Shown here: positions 1-5,029 of the stretch, one piece after another
Numbering within the stretch: position 1 is the first letter of the stretch
How the letters are laid out: each line of letters starts with the position of its first letter
Source: Thermotoga sp.
Lineage (GTDB): Bacteria > Thermotogota > Thermotogae > B3-G13
Length of the DNA: 5,029 bases
Reading direction: 5' to 3'
NCBI GenBank assembly: GCA_003641555.1
Contig: QNAT01000120.1
Span: 1 to 5,029 of the forward strand
Program-made: the position numbers and the translations under genes
Notes under the pieces: model-generated
What the model saw: only the letters and a program-made list of their open reading frames with translations
Told to the model about the DNA's origin: nothing
Database searches by the model: none

Positions 1-258
1 GAGGTAAGGAAACTCCTGGAGTTTATAAAGGTAAGAATAATGGCATATTTTAATGAAATAAAACAGGTATCTGTGGATGGTTCTTCTAATACGCTGACGT
101 TGAAATTCAAAGATGATACCTCACCTACCATAATAGATAGAATATCTCGTAGAATACATCTTCGCCACTTAACAAACATATCCAAAGGTGTTATAATCCT
201 TTACAAGGTCAATAAGTCCGAAGTAATAGAAATTTTGGAAAGATGCCTGGAAAGGTGA
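1..258 (+). CDS. mfd: Transcription-repair coupling factor Mfd, C-terminal fragment (5' end outside window)
   Basis: The frame is open from base 1 to the TGA at 256-258 and gives 85 residues. The ATG at 40 is internal: the 13 codons before it (EVRKLLEFIKVRI) continue the same domain, so it should not be used as a start. The pattern LLEFIKVRIMAYFNEIKQVSV, followed by a beta-rich stretch (NTLTLKFKDD) and a helix-rich end, matches what I know of the Mfd C-terminal D7/TRCF domain. That domain typically begins with V..LL..ar.R..a...gI..i and an RNA-polymerase-independent autoinhibitory fold. Full Mfd is a large cytoplasmic ATPase of about 900-1150 residues that removes stalled RNA polymerase and recruits UvrA; none of its motor motifs lie in this window. 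The identification rests on one short domain recognised by eye, so it is probable rather than certain. The gene is followed closely by two envelope chaperone genes on the same strand. Confidence 0.77.
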   Translation, partial: EVRKLLEFIKVRIMAYFNEIKQVSVDGSSNTLTLKFKDDTSPTIIDRISRRIHLRHLTNISKGVIILYKVNKSEVIEILERCLER

Positions 259-285
259 AAAGCAGCGGGGATATCATCGATAAAA

Positions 286-291
286 AGGAGG
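286..291 (+). promoter_or_regulatory. Ribosome binding site of the parvulin gene
   Basis: AGGAGG lies 11 bases before the ATG at 303 and fixes that start. It sits in the 44-base gap after the mfd stop. I see no -10/-35 pair in that gap, which favours read-through transcription from mfd. Confidence 0.8.
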
Positions 292-302
292 AATAACAAA
301 GC

Positions 303-2336
303 ATGAAAGGAAGTTTTTTCGTAAGACACAAAGTAGCGATAATATGGGCGATTGTTATCATTTTTGGTGTGAGTATAGCATTTTGGTCGATCATGGGTTA
401 CTTAACACCCGTGAGAAAGAAAAAGGCATCTCAATACAAACCAGAGCCTGAGGATTATGCAGCAGTTTTTTCTATGGATGGCACATTGACCTCTGCCAAT
501 TATTGGATAAGACCATCTGATCTGGAGAATAACGTTAATAGTCTTATCAGTCAATATAAACAATTTGGTTATGCTGTAGACGATCTCTTCAATGAACCTA
601 CTTTGAGGATACGTACTCTCAAAGGTATGATAAATTCCAACTTAATCCAGTACATAGGGGTTAAGAATCACTTCGAAATAGATGAAAAGACAGTGGAACA
701 GAGAGTAGATGCTATAGTGAATAAATACTTCAAGGATCCGAAGCAAAAGCAGGCAATACTCAGCAAGTTTGGTACGGAAAAGCGTTTCAGAGAAGAATTG
801 ACGAGAGATGTTAGGACTTCTATTCTGCATGATAAGGTAGTAAATGCCCTTGCCCCTGTTACCGAAGAGGATATGAAGACGTATTTTGAAAAGAACATTC
901 AGGAGATAAAAGAAAAATATGAGAAGGCAAAGGCAAAACATATTCTCGTGGATAAAAAAGAGGATGCGGAAAAGATATTGAAAGAACTCAAGGATAAAAA
1001 GACATTCGATGCATTGGCAAAGGAATACTCCATGGATACTGCCACCAAAAACAATGGTGGTGAGTTGGGCTGGTTTACTCATGGACAGATGGCAAAACCA
1101 TTTGAAGATGCTGTGTTCAAAGCGGAAAAAGATAATGTAGTCGGACCGGTAAAAACCCAATTTGGCTGGCACGTGATAAAGGTGGAAGATCTTTTAAAAC
1201 TGGATACATTCGATGAGCTGAAGGCTGCAACTTCCGTTTATTCTGAAATTTCCAAACAACTGCAGAATGAAAAATTCTCGAAATTTTTAGATGACTATAA
1301 AAAGAAACACAATTTCAGTTATGAAATTATGGATGGGGTTCTGGTTTTGTGGGATGAGTACCTGAAATTGACCGATGCAACAGAGATAAACTACGATGCA
1401 CTTGAAGATATCAAAGATAAGATCGGAAATATGATTTACGTGGATCAATCTAAGAAAGCGATAGCAGACGATGTTGACGATAGGCTACTCGCTCTTTACA
1501 CGAATGTGCTTAACCTGCTTGAGAAACATTACAGTGCGCAAAAAGAAGATATAGACAAATATCGAATTCTCACTCTAACGATTCCTGCTACGATGAAATC
1601 TGCTGATATTCCTACTCTTGAAAAGTCGGTGAAAGATATAGAAAAGAAAATGGAAAACGCTTCAACGAACACGAGAAATGAATTGGATATGAAGAAACTA
1701 TCTCTGGAAAGCGGGATAAAGTATCTGAATTTGAAAGAAGAATTCAGTAAAAAAGGAATTACTCTTGACAAGGCTGCTGATTACTCCAGAAATTTACAGA
1801 AAGAAGAAAAGGAGGTAAAGGATGAATACAAGATAGTTTTAGAAACTCTATACAAAAAGGCGCCGTATTCTTCAGTTGTTCTATCCAAACTTCACGCGCT
1901 CGAACCCAACAACAAAGAAGTCACAGTTAAATATTATGAAAACCGCTTTGAACAGATAAAGTCATATGTCTCAAATGAAAACACCTACAATTACCTTAAG
2001 AGCCAGATTGATCCGATATTAAGTGAAATAAAATCCAATCTGAATTCTATTGCACAGGATACTACTGCTGCTACAAAAACGAGATTATCTGCCTACGAAG
2101 TCCTCGTTTATATAGATGAAACGATGAATAATTCCTATGCCATACTGTCAGATCTGCAAAAGATAAAGATGATATCACCGAATTATCCTGATATAGACAA
2201 GAAAATAAAGGCAGCAGAACACGATATCGAGATGATAGAAAGTGCAAGGGCTACTGAAACTGCAGTTTCTACTCCATCTACTACTGAGACAACGACGTTG
2301 AAATCTGCTACTTCTGCAACGGCGACTTCCAAATAA
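303..2336 (+). CDS. Membrane-anchored peptidyl-prolyl cis-trans isomerase (SurA/PrsA/PpiD type, parvulin domain)
   Basis: This is a foldase that catalyses cis-trans isomerisation of X-Pro bonds in exported proteins and probably also acts as a chaperone. Residues 11-34 form a single hydrophobic segment with no signal peptidase motif after it, so the protein should be tethered to the inner membrane with its bulk outside, as in PpiD. Residues about 54-200 are a SurA_N-like helical chaperone domain. Residues about 207-297 are one complete parvulin domain: AKHILV with H213, GGELGW, GQMAKPFEDAVF with M263 and F267, and TQFGWHVIKV with H290. The position of the Par10 catalytic Cys is Asp (D245), as in many parvulins. 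Residues 300-645 are charged and helical, ending in one copy of a repeat that is tripled in the next protein. Residues 651-677 are a Thr/Ser/Ala-rich tail. There is no Cys. At 677 residues it is much longer than PrsA or SurA (about 290-430), and the extra length is the C-terminal helical part. The neighbour at 2355 is its parvulin-less paralogue. Confidence 0.9.
   Translation: MKGSFFVRHKVAIIWAIVIIFGVSIAFWSIMGYLTPVRKKKASQYKPEPEDYAAVFSMDGTLTSANYWIRPSDLENNVNSLISQYKQFGYAVDDLFNEPTLRIRTLKGMINSNLIQYIGVKNHFEIDEKTVEQRVDAIVNKYFKDPKQKQAILSKFGTEKRFREELTRDVRTSILHDKVVNALAPVTEEDMKTYFEKNIQEIKEKYEKAKAKHILVDKKEDAEKILKELKDKKTFDALAKEYSMDTATKNNGGELGWFTHGQMAKPFEDAVFKAEKDNVVGPVKTQFGWHVIKVEDLLKLDTFDELKAATSVYSEISKQLQNEKFSKFLDDYKKKHNFSYEIMDGVLVLWDEYLKLTDATEINYDALEDIKDKIGNMIYVDQSKKAIADDVDDRLLALYTNVLNLLEKHYSAQKEDIDKYRILTLTIPATMKSADIPTLEKSVKDIEKKMENASTNTRNELDMKKLSLESGIKYLNLKEEFSKKGITLDKAADYSRNLQKEEKEVKDEYKIVLETLYKKAPYSSVVLSKLHALEPNNKEVTVKYYENRFEQIKSYVSNENTYNYLKSQIDPILSEIKSNLNSIAQDTTAATKTRLSAYEVLVYIDETMNNSYAILSDLQKIKMISPNYPDIDKKIKAAEHDIEMIESARATETAVSTPSTTETTTLKSATSATATSK
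333..404 (+). other. Transmembrane anchor of the isomerase (residues 11-34)
   Basis: The run begins VAIIWAIVIIFGVSIAFW and continues to residue 34. It is preceded by K2, R8, H9 and K10 and followed by the basic cluster R38-K41. Lack of an A-X-A or lipobox motif means cleavage is unlikely. Basic residues lie on both sides, so the positive-inside rule alone does not settle topology. N-inside is inferred from the parvulin family's extracytoplasmic role. Confidence 0.8.
921..1193 (+). other. Parvulin (rotamase) catalytic domain, residues 207-297
   Basis: The domain is complete. It has the two conserved histidines (H213 in AKHILV and H290 in FGWHVIKV), the substrate-pocket residues M263 and F267 in GQMAKPFEDAVF, and the GGELGW turn. 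Asp245 stands at the catalytic Cys/Asp position. All key positions are present, so an active prolyl isomerase is expected. The equivalent block of about 92 residues is missing from the downstream paralogue. Confidence 0.92.
2013..2237 (+). repeat. Single C-terminal helical repeat unit of the isomerase (residues 571-645)
   Basis: This protein-level repeat is a helical stretch with the pattern L..IA.D...T.TR..A..VL, then a second helix ending LQKIKMISPNYPDIDKKI. It is homologous to the three units in the downstream protein (3750-3959, 4044-4262, 4356-4574). The closest match is the third unit, which ends IKKLAPNYPNIDGLI (9 of 15 identical to this one). The fold looks like a TPR-style helical hairpin, but it is not a clear canonical TPR. 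Confidence 0.7.
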
Positions 2337-2345
2337 AGGAAAGAT

Positions 2346-2350
2346 GGTGA
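2346..2350 (+). promoter_or_regulatory. Ribosome binding site of the downstream chaperone-like gene
   Basis: GGTGA, four bases before the ATG at 2355, pairs with the 5' part of the anti-Shine-Dalgarno sequence. AAAGGA at 2335-2340 is an alternative site that overlaps the stop codon of the preceding gene. Only 18 bases separate the two genes and no promoter fits between them, so coupled translation in one operon is likely. Confidence 0.55.
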
Positions 2351-2354
2351 GAAT

Positions 2355-2420
2355 ATGAAATATGGCATTTCGTTTCTATTGATAACATTGCTGTTCATAA
2401 GTTCATTAACAGCCCTTGCT
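2355..2420 (+). other. Sec signal peptide (residues 1-22)
   Basis: It has a short basic start (MK), a hydrophobic core ISFLLITLLFISSL and an ALA cleavage motif before D23. No cysteine follows, so this is not a lipoprotein. The upstream paralogue instead keeps an uncleaved anchor, so the pair differ in how they are localised. Confidence 0.85.
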
Positions 2421-4580
2421 GATAATAACAACATGCTTGTTATTACGAAGATCAACGGCAACGTATTACCATTATCTTATGCTGTTACCACCGAAGAGGC
2501 CTCTTCTGAACTATCTCTTTACATCAATTCGCTCAGGGCACGTGGTAAAGTCGATATAGATAAGGCATTTGAGGTGCCCCAGTATTATTACAGTGTGATC
2601 AAAAGGTTAATAGATAGTAAATTTCTCCTCATTGTTTTAGATCTATATGGCCCTGCTGTATCTGATGAAGAATTCGAAAAGAGATTTAACAATCTACTTT
2701 CTAACTATTCTAAATCTTCTATAGAGGCAGATTATGGTTCTATAGATGCGTATAAGAGTTATATAAAGAAATTACTTATACGTCAGATGAAATACGAGAA
2801 GATGCTGGATAGATATGCTAAAATAACCGATAAAGACCTGGAGGATTACTTCAACAAACACTTCTGGGAGATGTATTCTCAATATCAGGTAGCATCCTTA
2901 GAGGGGCTGAAAAAATCACCTGACAAATTGAAACAAGTTCGCAGTGCAGCACAGATAGGAAAATTCCAGAAGTGGTTGAATGAAATGAAAAAGCAGATGA
3001 ATTTTACCTACGAAGTGAAATGGCCACCGTTTAAATATTTCAATGCTTTCGATAATGCTACATCGGAAGAAAAGGATGAAGATAAAATAAAGGCACTAAA
3101 AGCATTAAAAGAGGAATTGGCAAAGAAATATGACTATTCGAGGGCATTGAAGGATATTCCATCTGCATTTCTTTTACTTTATATAAATGCGACTGATTCA
3201 CTTTTGTCCACTATAAAATCCAGGTTATCTTTCCTCCCGACCCCCGAGAATATAAAATTAACGGAGGATAGGTTGAAAGAACTATCAAAGGCATATCCGA
3301 AGAAATATGAAGGATATTCTCTGAAAAGACTTCAGGATAGAGTATCAGAAATTGATAAGGAACTGAAAACGCTGGATGAAAAGAAATCAGCAAAGAAGAT
3401 AGATGCATTAAGCGAAGAAAGATTGAAATTAAACAATGCCATCGATTATTTTAAGACAAAGCAGAAATTAGAAAAAGATAAGAAAGACTATGTTTTGAAG
3501 AGGTCATTGATCCAGTCGCTGCAAAAAGAACAAAAGCAATTCAAGACTTCAGAAATATCTTTGCTAAAAAGGACATTTGTTGTGTATCCCGATTCTTCCT
3601 ATGTATTGAATGAATTGCATTACTACGTGCCTTCTGACCCAGAGGTAACTGTTAAATACTATGCAAAACAGGTGAAAATTTTAGATGCATATTTCAGCAA
3701 TCCAAACCTTCAACCTTCAACTAAACAATACCTGGAATATCAGTACAAGAATATGATATCCAAACTGACAGGTATAGCTGGCGATACCTCTGTTGGTACG
3801 AATACGAGGGAACAAGCCTGGAAAGTTATAGCCGCATTATCGAGGAGTAAGAGAGATTATCCTAATCTGTTAACAGCTCTACAGGTATTGAAAAAGTTAA
3901 GACCATCTAAATCTATAGAGGATGAAATAGCGGAGATCGCTTCTCTTTACGAAAAATCTATGGGTGTGGATCTGAATAAGTTCGTGGAAGATATCAATTC
4001 TTTGAAAACAGATAAAGAAGGAAAATACTACTGGAGCTCGAATTTCAGTTCTGATTTAGACAAAGTTGAAAGATTTGCGGAGAATGAGAATATCCCACAG
4101 ACGCTCAGAGTAGAACCCACGAAAATACTTCTCTCATTCTATCGAAAGACATCTAATAAAGTAGGAGAGATAAAAAGTCTGTTGGCGTTATCTCGCATTG
4201 CTACTGGAACAGAGAGGACAGATTATGTCGTACAATTGAATACACTCAAGAAGAAAATGGGAAACGAATTCTATATTACACAAATACAGGGTTTACAAGA
4301 AAGATTTGCCTTGCTTGCCTTGAAAGGAATGAGAGAAAACATATCTGCCGATCCGGAGTTCAAGAGGATATCCGATGAGCTCGATACCATAGCCTCGAGT
4401 TCCACCCTTAGCACAGAAGTAAAAGTAAAAGCTCTCAAAGTCCTGGTGAATATGGCAAAGGCTGTAAAGGATAATGCCTTATTACTGCTGCAATATGAAA
4501 GGATAAAGAAACTTGCACCGAACTATCCGAACATAGACGGCTTGATAGAAAAGACAAAAAAAAGCATAGAGAGTAAATGA
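2355..4580 (+). CDS. Secreted SurA-like chaperone paralogue lacking the parvulin domain
   Basis: This looks like an exported chaperone or scaffold without isomerase activity. Residues 1-22 are a Sec signal peptide (MKYGISFLLITLLFISSLTALA) with A20-L-A22 as a signal peptidase I site before D23. Residues about 27-170 resemble a SurA_N domain (VITKINGNVLPLSYAV, then LIDSKFLLIVLDLYGPAVSDEEFEKR). TDKDLEDYFNKH (158-169) aligns with TEEDMKTYFEKN of the upstream isomerase, and KFQKWLNEMKKQMNFTYEV (203-221) aligns with KFSKFLDDYKKKHNFSYEI. The gap between these anchors is about 92 residues shorter here, and no H-I-L, GGELGW or FGWH motif exists. Residues 300-400 are highly charged and may be coiled coil. 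Residues 412-436 share 15 of 25 positions with 521-545 upstream, including EVTVKYY. The C-terminal third carries three helical repeats of about 70 residues. There is no Cys. Paralogy is well supported; the exact function is not known. Confidence 0.87.
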   Translation: MKYGISFLLITLLFISSLTALADNNNMLVITKINGNVLPLSYAVTTEEASSELSLYINSLRARGKVDIDKAFEVPQYYYSVIKRLIDSKFLLIVLDLYGPAVSDEEFEKRFNNLLSNYSKSSIEADYGSIDAYKSYIKKLLIRQMKYEKMLDRYAKITDKDLEDYFNKHFWEMYSQYQVASLEGLKKSPDKLKQVRSAAQIGKFQKWLNEMKKQMNFTYEVKWPPFKYFNAFDNATSEEKDEDKIKALKALKEELAKKYDYSRALKDIPSAFLLLYINATDSLLSTIKSRLSFLPTPENIKLTEDRLKELSKAYPKKYEGYSLKRLQDRVSEIDKELKTLDEKKSAKKIDALSEERLKLNNAIDYFKTKQKLEKDKKDYVLKRSLIQSLQKEQKQFKTSEISLLKRTFVVYPDSSYVLNELHYYVPSDPEVTVKYYAKQVKILDAYFSNPNLQPSTKQYLEYQYKNMISKLTGIAGDTSVGTNTREQAWKVIAALSRSKRDYPNLLTALQVLKKLRPSKSIEDEIAEIASLYEKSMGVDLNKFVEDINSLKTDKEGKYYWSSNFSSDLDKVERFAENENIPQTLRVEPTKILLSFYRKTSNKVGEIKSLLALSRIATGTERTDYVVQLNTLKKKMGNEFYITQIQGLQERFALLALKGMRENISADPEFKRISDELDTIASSSTLSTEVKVKALKVLVNMAKAVKDNALLLLQYERIKKLAPNYPNIDGLIEKTKKSIESK
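3750..3959 (+). repeat. Helical repeat unit 1 (residues 466-535)
   Basis: The unit starts NMISKLTGIAGDTSVGTNTR, continues AWKVIAAL, and ends LLTALQVLKKLRPSKSIEDEI. The pattern is helix, IA.D/IASS, a short polar loop, A.KVL/I, helix, L..L..LKKL.P, helix. It aligns with units 2 and 3 and with the single unit of the upstream isomerase. Confidence 0.68.
4044..4262 (+). repeat. Helical repeat unit 2 (residues 564-636), most diverged
   Basis: It contains DLDKVERFAENENIPQTLR, then TKILLSFYRKTSNKVGEI, then KSLLALSRIATGTERTDYVV. The spacing and hydrophobic pattern match units 1 and 3, but the P-N-Y-P-type loop is lost. It is assigned mainly by position and pattern, so it is the least certain of the three. 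Confidence 0.5.
4356..4574 (+). repeat. Helical repeat unit 3 (residues 668-740), C-terminal
   Basis: It contains RISDELDTIASSSTLSTEVK, then ALKVLVNMAKAVKDNALLLL, then IKKLAPNYPNIDGLI. It matches the C-terminal unit of the upstream isomerase best, including the PNYP.ID loop, and probably represents the ancestral terminal copy. Confidence 0.68.
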
Positions 4581-4604
4581 ATTATCATGCCGCAGGTGAA
4601 TAAC

Positions 4605-4619
4605 ATTATGGAACTTCGT
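4605..4619 (+). repeat. Left arm of a 15-base distant inverted repeat
   Basis: ATTATGGAACTTCGT here is the reverse complement of ACGGAGTTCCATAAT at 4970-4984 except for one base (14 of 15, with 11 contiguous). The two arms enclose about 350 bases of other repeats. Confidence 0.6.
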
Positions 4620-4627
4620 AGGGTCGG

Positions 4628-4651
4628 CCACGGAGCCACGGAGACACAGAG
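4628..4651 (+). repeat. Octamer tandem repeat CCACGGAG x2 plus ACACAGAG
   Basis: There are three consecutive 8-base units: CCACGGAG, CCACGGAG and the variant ACACAGAG. Direct inspection shows exact tandem copies. From memory, closely similar CACGGAG/CACAGAG strings recur between genes in many unrelated bacterial genomes, with no settled function. Confidence 0.85.
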
Positions 4652-4703
4652 AAAACATTAAATAAAGTATAATGCAAGATGGAGTTGTTTCTGAATTTAA
4701 ACC

Positions 4704-4830
4704 GGCATTACGAAATTTGCGTTAAGAAATTCGAGGAAAAATGTGTTAAGAAAATGATACTGTCTGAGCGAAGCGAGTCCACCCATTTTCAATATTTTTA
4801 TGAAGAATTTTAGCAAATTTCGTATTAGCC
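4704..4830. repeat. Long imperfect palindrome, MITE-like or hairpin element
   Basis: The outer arms TACGAAATTTGC (4709-4720) and GCAAATTTCGTA (4813-4824) are perfect 12-base complements. They are extended outward by GGC (4704-4706) and GCC (4828-4830). Further inward, GAAATTC pairs imperfectly with GAATTTT, AAAAAT with ATTTTT, and GAAAATG (4750-4756) with CATTTTC (4784-4790). The 27-base loop (4757-4783) carries the mirror sequence GAGCGAAGCGAG. No reading frame is inside. It could be a non-autonomous mobile element or a structured transcript end. It lacks the GC-rich stem and U-run of an ordinary intrinsic terminator. Confidence 0.7.
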
Positions 4831-4850
4831 TTGATCTTTTCTTTGGTTCG

Positions 4851-4876
4851 TTTGGTTTGTATTAAGACAAAAGAAA
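4851..4876 (+). repeat. Short imperfect hairpin with loop ATTAAG
   Basis: TTTGT (4856-4860) pairs with ACAAA (4867-4871) around the loop ATTAAG. TTT (4851-4853) pairs with AAA (4874-4876) beyond a two-base mismatch. The stem is AT-only apart from one G-C pair, so it is weak as an RNA structure. Confidence 0.4.
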
Positions 4877-4940
4877 TGAACATGATATAGGGGTATTTGA
4901 AAACAAAATGTTAAGATAAGATCGTTTCAAAAAAGTCGTA

Positions 4941-5029
4941 GGGACAGGTTTTTAAACCTGTCCGATGGAACGGAGTTCCATAATATCATTCGCCTCTGGC
5001 GAATCGGACAGGAGGTAAACTCCCGTCCC
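4941..5029. repeat. Cluster of four adjacent hairpins bounded by GGGAC and GTCCC
   Basis: Four inverted repeats follow one another. GGACAGGTTT/AAACCTGTCC (4942-4951, 4954-4963) has a 2-base spacer. TGGAAC/GTTCCA (4966-4971, 4975-4980) surrounds GGA. ATTCGCC/GGCGAAT (4988-4994, 4998-5004) surrounds TCT. GGACAGGAG/CTCCCGTCC (5006-5014, 5020-5028) has one mismatch around GTAAA. The outer GGGAC (4941-4945) and GTCCC (5025-5029) are also complementary, so the whole block could fold as one multi-branched unit. It ends at the window edge and may continue. No function can be assigned from sequence. Confidence 0.8.

Larger units (their letters stand above)
4581..5029. other. Non-coding, repeat-rich intergenic stretch
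   Basis: No convincing gene was found here on either strand. The only ATG-initiated frame I examined on the + strand, at 4608, runs 17 codons through a tandem repeat and stops. The stretch holds the octamer repeat, a long imperfect palindrome, a small hairpin and a cluster of four hairpins, each listed separately. A 15-base inverted repeat spans 4605-4984. Composition is mixed: AT-rich spacers with GC-richer repeat pieces. No tRNA or clear terminator with a U-run was seen. Confidence 0.75.

Noticed and set aside
40..258. A separate 72-residue gene starting at ATG 40
   Set aside because: The frame is open upstream to base 1 with domain-like sequence and there is no good ribosome binding site at the right distance. 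It is the end of a longer gene.
642..1172. Minus-strand open frame of 176 codons opposite the isomerase
   Set aside because: It lies opposite the parvulin and chaperone domains, its translation is Phe/Leu/Ile/Cys-rich as expected for an antisense shadow, and no domain is recognisable.
1811..1825. Consensus AGGAGGT followed by ATG inside the isomerase gene, as an internal start
   Set aside because: The ATG at 1823 is out of frame with the gene and its own frame stops after four codons. The site encodes part of a Lys/Glu-rich helix.
4608..4661. 17-codon frame starting at ATG 4608
   Set aside because: It is very short and reads through the octamer tandem repeat. No ribosome binding site with good spacing was seen.
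4668..4673. Perfect TATAAT as a promoter -10 box
   Set aside because: No -35-like hexamer lies about 17 bases upstream, there is no extended -10, and no gene follows within the window.
4929..4963. Hairpin 4942-4963 as an intrinsic terminator for a minus-strand transcript, using the A-run at 4929-4934
   Set aside because: The U-run would begin seven bases after the stem rather than directly. The hairpin belongs to a cluster of similar hairpins, so repeat identity explains it better.
4941..5029. A CRISPR array or tRNA at the window end
   Set aside because: The hairpins differ from one another and there are no regular spacers. No tRNA acceptor/anticodon/T-loop consensus fits the stems.

Overview
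The window is AT-rich and its genes use many AGA/AGG arginine and ATA isoleucine codons. The proteins are rich in Lys, Glu and Ile, and all genes lie on the + strand. With the gene content, this suggests a bacterium with an envelope outside the inner membrane and a thermophile-like bias. Thermotogota or a similar deep-branching lineage is my best guess, but it is inference and not proven by any marker here.

Layout. Positions 1-258 are the last 85 codons of a gene entering from the left. I read them as the C-terminal (D7/TRCF) domain of the transcription-repair coupling factor Mfd. After 44 bases with a consensus ribosome binding site comes a 677-residue, N-terminally membrane-anchored peptidyl-prolyl isomerase (303-2336). 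It has a SurA_N-type chaperone domain, one complete parvulin domain and a long helical C-terminal region. Eighteen bases further on is a 741-residue protein with a signal peptide (2355-4580). It is a diverged paralogue of the isomerase: the same N-terminal chaperone fold and C-terminal helical region are present, but the catalytic parvulin domain is missing. In its place, so to speak, its C-terminal helical repeat has grown from one copy to three. Spacing and orientation suggest that mfd and the two chaperone genes are co-transcribed.

The two chaperone-like proteins probably work together outside the cytoplasm. One would be a tethered foldase and the other a released or periplasmic holdase or scaffold. 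Neither contains any cysteine, which fits an extracytoplasmic location.

The last 449 bases (4581-5029) hold no convincing gene. They are a mosaic of small repeats: an octamer tandem (4628-4651), a long imperfect palindrome (4704-4830), a short hairpin (4851-4876) and a string of four hairpins bounded by GGGAC and GTCCC at the window's end (4941-5029). A 15-base inverted repeat (4605-4619 with 4970-4984) spans most of this stretch. No strong intrinsic terminator or convincing promoter was found.
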